Shown here: positions 11,301-23,300 of the stretch, piece after piece
Numbering within the stretch: position 1 is the first letter of the stretch
Layout of the letters: each line of letters begins with the position of its first letter
Source of the DNA: Aspidapion aeneum
Lineage: Eukaryota > Arthropoda > Insecta > Coleoptera > Brentidae
Direction of reading: 5' to 3'
Assembly: GCA_963576565.1 (NCBI GenBank)
Contig: OY755039.1
Span: 80,537,955-80,601,954, forward strand
DNA length: 64,000 bases
Made by a program: the position numbers and the translations under genes
Notes under the pieces: generated by a model
What the model was told of the DNA's origin: nothing
Database searches by the model: none
Seen by the model: only the letters and a program-made list of their open reading frames with translations

Positions 11301-14300
11301 AAATAAAAAAGCAAATTTAATAAATTTTAAGTAAATACGTGGTTTTATTTTAATTCACTTTGAATAATTCCTAAAAAAACGATATAAAACAGCTGAAATC
11401 AAGTGACGAGTAAGATTGACCTGGGCAGCATTCGTTAAATTAAGCTACACATTAAAAACTAAAAAGTATCTTTAGTACCTCAAAACGAAAGTGTATAACC
11501 AATGTCTCCTTCCTGTACTCACCCCAGACCTGGACACTTACAAAATCAAACATGGCTAAGGTAACAAAAGCCCAAAGATCAATGGAAAGGCAAATGTTAC
11601 ATGTGAAGCTAACAGATAGAAAAAGAAATGAATGGATAAGAAATAAAACAAAAGTAAGGGATGTCAAAGGAGAGGTAGCAAAATTAAAATAGAAAATTGT
11701 CGGTCATAATATCAGACAAAAAGACGATCGATGCGATGGAACAAATGTATTGTAAGCTTTAGACCTTACGAAAATAAAAGAAGTAGGGGAAGACCCCAAA
11801 TGAGATATGCGGACGATTTGAAGAAACATGCGGGGACAAGATGGATGAAGAAGACTACATAGATATAGTTGATGTTGTATTAAAGTGACACCGCGTTATA
11901 GCTATGGTAAACCAAATTTTGCGGCAAAATCTAAGTAAAGAAGCCTTAAAAAATTAGTGTTTCACTTTGTACATGCAGTGTGCCGCTCGGGGTTTAATTT
12001 TCGAAAGAAAAAACACTAAGTCCTTTTAAAGGAGAGATCATATAGGTACCTAATAAATAACGATCCGAAACATAAAAGAGGATCAAAAAATATATTAAAA
12101 TGTCAGCAAATATTGATTTAGTTGCACAAACGGTAATTTGTTTTGTAAAAAGCTCCGTCATAATTTGTTTGACATGTCAAAACAACGAATAGAAAACGTG
12201 AAAGCCCGGCTCAAGGCTAAATCAATAATATGTTCGTAACAACCAGATAAGAGTATATATGTTCCTTTCTAATGAAATCGTTTAGAAGAAGACATCAATA
12301 AAAAGCAAGTAAAATAGTAAGCTAATGACTACTTAGTACAGTGCCTTATTTTGGGAATCAATATCAATAAAAAAATTAAAGGAAGTGCGTGCCACTGTAT
12401 GTACCCCTCTACTCCCTTCCCGCCCATCAAAGTTTTGATGACGCGGTGTCACTTTAATACAACATCAACTATAGATAGATTGAAACTATAAATATTTTTT
12501 CCTTTTTCAGGGAGTTCAACCTTCCATACGTCACGAAGTCTGGAAATATCTGCTTGATTACTTTCCCTGGGATAGTACCGCTAAAATACGGGAAAGCTTG
12601 GTTGCGGTTAAAAACGAGGAGTACTATACAATGAAACTTCAATGGAAATCTATGACCGCGACTCAAGAGGACAATTTTTCGGATTATAGGGAAAGGCAAG
12701 TATGCTTGTTACACGGTGTCTCAAACTCGTTGTTTTTGGACGGTTTTAGGTATTTCTAAAAGAGAGAAAAAATCTTACCCCCCACTTCGGCTGCCCAAAA
12801 TTATAACAAAGTAACTAATGAACCGAGAAAAATCAATCTACGTTTTTAAAAAGCAATGGAGACACTTGGTCTAAATTATATCAAAACTTCGGTATTTCTT
12901 ATCCGATAAAAACTCTTTAGAATCTGTGACTGTATTTAAAAAAAAACTCGATTTTAACAAAAATGTCAGTTACTTTATAAAAAATTTATTTCGGTGTAAT
13001 AAGAGATATACTTCTATCGCGCAGTTAGGTATTTTTCGTACTTTATTTTCAAGTTTTTCTATTTTTTTTGTGAGTTTTTACGTTATTAGGATTTGTACTT
13101 TTTATTTGTTTATATATTAATTTTTATCTTGAATATTACTTTTCATGCCTGATATGTCACTTTTCATCCCAATTTTTAATTTTTTGTCTTTTATGAGTCA
13201 CTTTTAATCCCGGGGAGAAAATGTAGCACTTTTATCCTTAAAGTGCAATAATTAATTTTTTATAAAGAATATAATTGTCAAATCGAATTTGACCTGATAT
13301 TTTTAGTTTTTGAGATATTGGATTTTTCTTTATAATGATGTATTATACTTAATATCTAATTTTTTTAGTGTTTTTATATTTTCATCAATAAGTTTCTTTT
13401 GAAAACAGAGCTTTGCAAGTGGGGTTAGTTTTTTTTACTAACTACTAGTAAGTACAACTCTTTTGTATATATACCGGGTGGGCCAAAAAACTGGACAACT
13501 TTTTTTTAATTATAACTTTTGAACTATACCATCGATTTTAATCGGACAAACTGCACCTGACAGAGAATTAACAATAGTTTTGACTAAATATATTTTTTTG
13601 TCCGCGGACTAAAAATCCAAGATGGCGAACGAAATTAAATTGTACCCTTCAAAGATGCTCGTTTATTTTTGTGTTGCGAACATGTTTTAATTTTTTATTT
13701 AAATCAGTAAAAAAGCTGCATTTCTGCCACGTACAAAAAGGTATAAATCAGCAAAATCGGTTCAATGGTTCTAAATAAAAATATTTTTGTTTCAACCATT
13801 GTTTTGAATATTATACGATTGCCTCACCAATCATGTCTGCACTTATTTCCTTATAAATTCATTACTAAATAAAAAACATCCTGGTGAGAATTGATTGCTT
13901 TATAAAGTTCATGATCAAAATTTATCGCCATCTTAAAATTTAGAATGGCGGACATAATAATGCGTGATTCTTAAAAATAGCGTGTTTATTCTTATTTTCT
14001 GAAAATATTTTAGTTGTTTTTTCATCTATAGAATAGCACTACTTTTATCCCGCTTAACAAGGTACAAAGTAATAAAATCGATTAAGTGAATCTCACAAAA
14101 TCTGATTTTGTTTTAACCATTGTATTACAAATTATACGATTGCATTGCCAAACCTATCTGCATTCAGTTCTGTATAAAAATTATTACTGAGCCGATTTTA
14201 GTAAAACAAGAGACATCATGGCGCAAACTGATTGATCTTTAAAGTTTGCATCATGATGTTTTTTATTTCAATAAAATCGGTTCAGTCATAATGAATTTAT

Positions 14301-17300
14301 AAAGAAATGACAATGCAATCGTATAATTTGTAAACCAATGGTTAAAACAAAATCTCATTTTGTGAGAATCACTACACCGATTTTATTAATTTGTATCTCT
14401 TTATGCGGGAGAAAAGTAGTGGTTTTTTGCAAAATAAGAATAAATAGGCCATTTTGAAGAATTAAGTATGATTCTGTCCGACATCTTAAATTCCAAGATG
14501 GCGAAAAATTTCGATAACAATCTTTAAAGGGCAATCAGTTCTCACCACGATTTCTTTTATTTCACTAAAATCGGTTTAGTAGTAACGAATTTATAAGGAA
14601 ATGAATGCAGACAGGATTGGCAAGGCAATCGTATAATATGCAAAACAATGGTGGAAACAAAAATAGATTTTTTGAGAACCACCAGACCGATTTTACTTAA
14701 TTGTACGTCGTTGTGTGAGGGAAAGGTAGTGATTTTCTATAAATTAGAAAAAACTAAAACGTTTTCGGAACATATGAAAAACACGTCATTTTGAAGAATC
14801 AAGTATGATTCCGTCCGCCATCTTAAATTCCATGATGGCGGAAAATTTCGATAACAACTTTTAAAGAGCAATCAATTCTTACCATGATGTTTTTTATTTA
14901 ATCAAAATCGGTTTAGTAGTAATGAAGTTAAAAGGAAATAAATGCAGACATGATTGGCAAGGCAATCGTATAATATGCAAAACAATTGTTGAAACAAAAA
15001 TATTTTTTTTAGAACCACTAAACCGATTTTGCTGACTCGTACCTTGTTCTCCGTGGTAAGAATGCAGCTTTTTCACTAGTTTAAAAAAATATTTATAACA
15101 TGTTCGCAACACCAGAATAAACGAGCATCTTTGAAGGGTACAATTTAATTTCGTCCATCATCTTAGATTTTGATATGGCGGACAAAAAAATATATTTAGT
15201 CAAAACTCTGATTAATTCTCTATCAAGTGCAGTTTGTCCCATTAAAATCAATTGTATAGTTGAAAAGTTATAATAAAAAAAAATTGTCCGGTTTTTTTTG
15301 GCCCACCCGGTATATAAAAATAAAAACCACTTTATATCCCTGGATAATACCAAAAACACTCTAATAATTATTGAATATCAAAAATAGAAAAACACTTTCC
15401 ATGTTAAATTTGGGGGCAAAAAATTGATTTAATAATCTACACCTCAGGGATACTTAACAGATTTGAAAAATCTAACAAAACAAGCATAATCTTTGTTTGA
15501 AACTCGTAGACAATCATTGAGTAGAATCAAAATTTCGAACTTCCATTGTCATTATTTATTTTAAACATGACGTTTTGGTGAGTAAGTATCTCTAACCGTT
15601 TTCAAGTGTAAACTGTATTCAAAACAAACATATAATTTTAACTCAAAGACCTCAATAAATTATTTCGGAAATTCTTTTTTTTAGGAAGAGTCTGATAGAA
15701 AAAGATGTAAACAGAACAGACCGAACTTTGGAGTTTTATGCAGGCGACGACAACGCCAATTTACATACTCTAAATGATATTTTAATGACGTATATCATGT
15801 ACAATTTCGACCTGGGCTATGTTCAAGGCATGAGCGATTTGTTAGCGCCCATTCTTATGCTGTTGCGCTCGGAATGTGATTCGTTTTGGTGCTTTGTTGG
15901 ATTTATGAATAAAGTGGTGAGTCTGTGGGTAACACCAACCAGTGGCGGTTTCTCCATAAGTGCACATGTTCACGTGCACTCCCAAATTTTACTTAAAAAA
16001 ATATTAAACTTTGATCATTCCTTAATTTAATTCATAATTACCCCAAAAGAAATTCACTAAAGACTGGAATAAAATCTAGGAATTAATACCTGGTATATAT
16101 GTGTTTGTATTCGTGTTCAAACTCTCCATGAAACAACGCTTTTATTTACTGGAACCAAATTCTATGCACCCTAGATGTTATGTCGCATGCTAATTACGAA
16201 ATATAGAAAGAGAGGACGACATGTCCCAATAGAATTTTACAGTACATAGAATCTGAACCTTCCTTCGGCACAGCGCGTATACAAAAACCAGCCTCGATGC
16301 CGCCCACACCCCCGTGATGACCCCTGCGTCATGTCATCAGTTCGCGTTGCATGTTAGAGCAGACCACGGGCAATTTTAATTCGTGCGCTTAGTATAGTCT
16401 AAATTATACGCATTTGTAATGACGTCACCATGTGAGAAAAAAACGTATGGCTTAGATATTTTTGTCAATCAATGTTGTTTGATTGACAGTGACGGATACT
16501 TCACATAACCAATTACCTACCTATTTAAATTATAGACACTACTTTTTTTTTAAGTTTATTTTCAGCGCTGTTTTTAATATACTAAACAAAGATAAACAAA
16601 AATTACGTCATTACAAATGGGTATAATTTGAACTATAGTTGTGTGTGCAACGATTACTTTTCCAAGTATCGAGTAGATACTGATACTTCCTATTCGAGTA
16701 TCAGCTATTTTGTATTCGGTACTAAGTAATCATTATATTATCGGTAAATCCAATAAATACTGAGTAGAGTTGAAATTTTCAGTACTAAAAAATAAAAATA
16801 TTGATGTTTTACATGTTTGTAGTTTTTGAAGTGTAAACTTCTTTAGGCGTGTTTAGCAGTTTTTGTGGGTAGTGAATTGAACTGAGCCGTCAGGCTCGGC
16901 TATGTCCCGCTCATTCGGGTGAAATCGGCTCGAGTCGACTAACTGTGAGAAACACTCAGCGAGCGATATGATGTTGCAGATGAAGGCCGGTACACAGAAG
17001 AGTTCGGTTCGGTCAGCTTTGCAGAATATGTTATGGACCAGTATTATTAATTTCGCCTTGTTGAAGTTTACACTTCTGCCACAATATTTCTTTTTAGATA
17101 TCTAACTTCGACATCGATCAAGCCGGTATGAAAGAACAGTTAAGCAATCTACACAATTTGTTAGCCTTCGTGGATCCCAGTCTGGCTAATTATCTGGATA
17201 CCCATGACTCTGGTAACATGTTCTTCTGTTTTAGATGGTTGTTGGTTTGGTTCAAAAGGGAACTTAGTCAGGAGGATGTTATGAGGTACATTACTATTTT

Positions 17301-20300
17301 CCTCTCCATAAATACTGGTTCAAAAAATTAAAAAATTAAGCAATCATACATAGCTTGCATGCGTGTGTTTTGGCACGTAGACACACAGTGGATGGACGCC
17401 ATATTTGATGTTGTTTATTTCCGTTTTGCGGTGTTTTGCGGTTGTTGTATAAAATGGTGTTTTTTTCGTAAAAAAAATGCGAAATGATTTACGTAAAACA
17501 TGTGCGGTCTGTGGAAAAATGTCCGAGAGAAGTAAGTGAGAGTCATTCCAAAACACCGCGGAATGTAAATTAACAACAACTATGGCGTCCACTCGCACAG
17601 CAGCTGTGTGTCTACGTGACAAAACACACATACTTAAAAATTTGCGTCTGCAAATTTAAATTTGCCATATCGTATAACTTCATCAAATTTCGATTTTCTG
17701 TTGTAATTTTTAAGGAAGTTATAATAAAAAATAAAAAAATTTTAGTTTTGACAACATGTATCTTAGAAAAAAATACTCTGCCAATCTATGGGCATCTAAG
17801 CTTACACTAGGTACTATAAATAGTTATAGTGTACGTGTGAGCTAATATAGAACTCCAGACTCAATTACCTTTCGTTTGATACCACACAAGCCATGTTTTC
17901 ACTTAATCTGTAATAATTTTTCAAAATCTACCCCTACCCTTTTTTAAAAAACTAAAATGTATTTTGTTTAACTCCAGACTCGTTTGAAATCACACACGAC
18001 ATAGTTTCACTTAAACTCTAATTTTTGAAATCTACCCCCACCCTTTTTTTTAAACTAAAATTTATTTTATTTAACTCCAGACTCAATTATCTTTCGTTTG
18101 ATATCACACATGCCATATTTTCACATAAACTCTAATTTTTTTAATCTACTCCCACCCTTTTATTTGGCCTGTGACCGGTGGATTTTGTTCATTTTTAAAT
18201 GGGACCATTCCGACCCAAGACCCAGCCTAGGTACCAAATTTAATTAAAGTCGGGCAAGCAGTTTTTGAGTTATGCGCGTTGGTCGTTACAGACAGACATA
18301 CAGACAGATATACAGACAGACAGACGGCGAGACACAAAAATATCAAAATCATCTGAAACGCAAAAATATAGAAACATTTTTGAAATCGGAGCAACTTTTT
18401 TTTTTCTCGAAAAAATTAGGTTCACCATAGCTCACACTAGTAGTAGTGTGAGCTAATATTAAGATTTTTTTTCATACTTATACATATAAGTATTGTGTAA
18501 TTTCATTAAGTTTCGATTGTCTGTTGTAATTTTTAAGAAAGTTATAATTTAAAAAATATATTCTTTTGACAACAGGTATATTGGAAATACAGATGTTTAA
18601 TGTGTTTCTTCTGTTGATCTTCCCCACCAACCCTTAATGTTTGGTGCATCGGTTATAATGTACCCTGTATTTAATTCCATTTTTTGTTTCAGATTCTGGG
18701 AGGTGCTATGGACAGGTTATCCATGCCAAAATTTTCATCTTTTAGTGGGCGTTGCTATTCTGGAACACGAACGGAAATCTCTAATGGACAATAATTACGG
18801 ATTCACTGAAATACTTAAGGTATAAATTCTACATTACAAAAACATTTCATGTAAAAAAAAGCCAAGTACGCGAAAATGGTATTTCGTAAAAAGAATTAAG
18901 ATAAAAGTAAAGCCAAGTTCTTCAATACAAATTTCAAAATGCATGGTTCTTACTAGTTTGGAAATGTTTTTCTAAACTTTGCTATTACAGCCAAACTTCT
19001 TTATGTCCAATTTAGCACTGTGCCTAAAAGTCATTTGCAGCCATAATAGCCAAGTTAAGAAAAACATTTCCAAACTATTAAGAATCTTTCATTTTGAAAT
19101 TTGTATTGGAGAACTTGGCTTTACTTTTATCTTAATTCTTTTTACGGAATGCCATTTTCACGTACTTCGTTTATTAATAATAATATAACATTCGGAATTC
19201 AAAACATAATTTATTCCTATGGTTTTATCTTAGTTCCTATAGTTCAAATTATACCCATTTGTAATGACGTCATTTTTGTTTATCTTTGTTTAGTATATTA
19301 TAAACTGCGGTGACAGTAAACTTTAAAAAAAAAAGTAGTGTCTATGATTTAAATAGGTAGGTAATTGGTTATGTGAAGTATCCGTCACTGTCAATCAAAA
19401 AACATTGATTGGCAAAAATATCTACGCCATACGTTTTTTTCTGACCTGGTGACGTCATTACAAATGCGTATAATTTAGACTATATCAGCCTTCCAAAGCT
19501 TAGTTCTTTAGCGTTTCCGGAAGTGGGCAATGTTACTTTTACATAACTTTTTTACATTTATAAGATACGGAAAGAAATTAAAATGTTGGCGTTTTTAAAT
19601 TAGATTTAATGTCACTTTTACATAATTTTACATGTATAGGGAAGTGTGCCAAATTTCAGCTTTGTAGCATGTCTGGAAGTGAGTGAGTGAGTGGCACCTT
19701 CGACGTTTTTTGAAATGTCGTAACTACTTTACTACTTATGAAAGTTCATGAAACGTGGAGGGGTGGTTAACTCTATGAAGATCTACGACTGTGCAAAGTT
19801 CGAGATTCGTAGCTCATTCTGAAATAGAGTTTTAAATATGGGCTGAAATGTTTCAAGGAAAGATGGTACAGCAGTTTCCGCGAACTTGGCGGGGCTGTGC
19901 CCCCAGATATTTCAAACTTCTTCAAGTGGTATATCACAACCAGTGGCCGCTGCTACATGGAGGGCAAGGGGCAGTGCCCTCCCAAAACTAGATAACAAAC
20001 AGTATTTTTAATTGATTTATTTTAAAAAAAGTTAAATCTTTCCTTACGACATGTCTAGTTCTTTTTTTTAGTCTGTGGTTAACTGGGTAAACTTTTTTAG
20101 CGTAAATAATTACAAGCCGGCAGCACCGCGTGGCTGTTCTTGCGCGGGGGCAGGAGGGACGTTTGTTTTTCTTTGTTTTCAAAATGGAAATAAATACCGT
20201 CGATTATATAATTAACTGTGCAAATTGAAATACGTTGACATATAAACTTCGATTACAAATAAAATCTTTAGGGCCATATAGACCGGACCTAAAAATCCTA

Positions 20301-23300
20301 AAAATTAACCAAAATTTTAGTGCAAGTAATAAAAAATTATACTATGCTGAAAACTGGTTGTGCGGTTGTGCAATGCTTTTTTTTGCTTTATTCGTCTTAT
20401 TATAAACAATCCTCGAAGTGATCCTGCGTGGGCGGCAAAGGGAATGTGTGATATCAAGAACTTTAGTGAAAAGTTAAAGACACAAAGTAAGTGCTACTTA
20501 TTTAAATAACCACATAGAATTTTCTATGCTAGGCAAGACTTTTTTCGCATCTCCATTGCCCTACCATGCAACTCGGTGCTTTTGTTGATAAACTATATAG
20601 TTTTTAAAATATGAATTTTCAAAGTTTGGTCATTTTGGTCTTATGGGATTCCCTACCCTAAAATTCGCTAAATGACGTTTTTCCGAATCTTAACTCAGGG
20701 TGTAGTTTTTTCGCATCTCTTCTGCCCTACCATACTACAACTTGGTGCTTTTGTTGATAAATTGTATAGTTTTTAAAATATGAATTTTCAAAATTTCGCC
20801 ATTTTGGTCTTATGGGATTTCCTACCCTAAAAATCGCTAAATGACGTTTTTCCGAATCTTAACTCAGGGTGTGATTTTTTTGCATCTCTATTGCCCTTCC
20901 ATACTGCAACTCGGTGCTTTTGTTGATAAACTATATAGTTTTTAAAATATGAATTTTCAAAGTTTGGCCATTTTAGTCTCATGGGATTCCCTACCCTAAA
21001 ATTCGCTAAACGAAGTTTTTCTGAATCTTAACACAGGGTGTGGTTTTTTCGCATTTCTATTGCCCTACCATACTGCAACTCGGTGCTTTTGTTGATAAAT
21101 TGTATAGTTTTTAAAATATGAATTTTCAAAATTTCGCCATTTTGGTCTTATGGGATTTCCTACCCTAAAATTCGCAAAATGACGTTTTTCCGAATCTTAA
21201 CTCAGGGTGTGATTTTTTCGCATCTCTATTGCCCTACTATACTGCAACTCGGTGCTTTTGTTGATAAACTATATAGTTTTTAAAATATGAATTTTCAAAG
21301 TTTGGCCATTTTGGTCTTATGGGATTCCCTACCCTAAAATTCGCTAAATGATGTTTTTTCTGAATCTTAACTCTGGGTGTGGGTTTTTCGCATCTCTATT
21401 GCCCTACCTACTGTAACTCGGTGCTTTTGTTCATAAACTATATAGTTTTTAAAATATGAATTTTCAAGTATACAAAAAACTACAATAAGTGACATTTTTC
21501 CATATTTCAGTGGCGTGCATTTGAATAAGTATAGCTCGAAAACGAATCCTATGACCCCCCTAATTTTTTTTGGAAAAAATATCAGGAAGGTTTGGCCTTC
21601 AACATATCTCAAATCCAGCTTATCTGACGCATCCCGGTAAACAATGTATTTCCTTTGAGCATTTCGATATTTTCCATGCTTCTTCACAAACTTCTGCTTT
21701 AAACTCTTGTCACATCAACAAAAATTGTATGGGTTGTGATTTGTTTACAATAGAACAGCAAATGTATTATCGTTTTAGTAAGCTTTATCTCTCAAGAACT
21801 ATAAAAGATATTGTTATTTATTTAAATATTTAAAAAGATTAACTCAATTATTAGAGGTCACCCTAGTTGGTAGCAACCGCAGCCAACGATAAAGACCGAC
21901 CACGGCGCGTTATAAGCAAGTCGGCGGTCACGTGATCCTAGGAGTTCCAGGATTCTTATTGTATTGCTTAATATATTATGTGTTTTTACACAATTTTACA
22001 TAAATTGAAAAAAATATTTTGTTGATGTGTGTTTATTATGGATAAAAAAACTGAATCTACAAAATAAAAAATATACAAAATTTTCACTCTAATATCTTCA
22101 GGTACATACATATATTAGGTACATAATATCGTTAGTTACTTCAAATCTATTCTAAAGTCTTTCAAAATTGGGCATATCAAACCTAAGCTTTTAGTTTTTT
22201 AAGTTTTCTTTGAGTGTCATCATCTTTGTCTGAGTTCTTATTTAAAGATTTATTAGCAGACACTAAATCATTGTGCTTTTTAATAAAATTATTTAAAAAA
22301 ACTTTACATGCCCTTAAACTAATTTTTTCAAGCTTTGACAATAGTTTTTCTCCACAAAAACACTCGTTAGAGTTATCTGAAGAAAAATTTTCATTATAAA
22401 ACATTTCACAATAATTTATTAAAAAGAAACAAGTGATTTTGTGAATAAGTGAGAAGGTTTTCACATTCAATGAACTGAATGTAGTGGTCGTCAATAATTT
22501 TTTGAAAAATTACCCAGCACAAAGTTTAATATATATTTCATTAATGTGTAAGTTAACTACTAACTCATGTTCTTTTAAAAGCTGTATCTTACTTTTTAAA
22601 TATTTCACACTACCAGAAGGATTACTATCTATTAACAATATTTTACAAATCAGTTTTTTAATATTGCGAGGGTGCGGAAGACATATTACCTTAGAATTGT
22701 AAATTGACGTGTATGCACTGGATAACTGGATAAACAAAGATGAAGCCAACGTTAAAGTGTATCCACCATATATTCGATTCTCAGGTTACCTTTTCAAGAG
22801 ACCTAATTGTTCAATAAGAAATGACAATTGAACACATTTTTCACTCTCACTATCGAAAATATCACTAAGGATGTCTATTACTTGATCAATCTTATCCAAG
22901 AGCTTATTTTTTACCACTTCTTTCCCGTTTGCAACTTTCATTTCAATAAACTTCATTAGCACTTCAAGTGTATCAGTGCAGTCCATAAATAAAACTCCTG
23001 CTTTTTTGGCAGTTTGTTTTTTGGAATGGACACATTGTTAACATTCACAAAAAATGACAAATCTCCCTCAACAACTAGAGATGCTAACAGTGATGGATTG
23101 TTGTTCAAAAATGTCATCAGGCACAGGCAGACTGTGTCACGTTCTTGGGTTAAAATCCAATTTTTGTTTATTTTAGTATTAGAACAATAAAATTTTGAAA
23201 TGTTGTCAATCGATAAAACTTTTGATTTCTTGTATTGCAGTTTCCATTTGTTGCCTCTCGACATCAGCTTATCAAACAGTAGATACAGGTTATCTACTTA

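Noticed and set aside
18429..18454. Helitron 3' end (hairpin followed by CTAA before T)
   Set aside because: The CTAA overlaps the hairpin instead of following it by about 10 bases, and no matching TC start could be placed.
20520..21475. CRISPR-like array
   Set aside because: Units are contiguous 169-bp repeats without spacers, in a eukaryotic intron.
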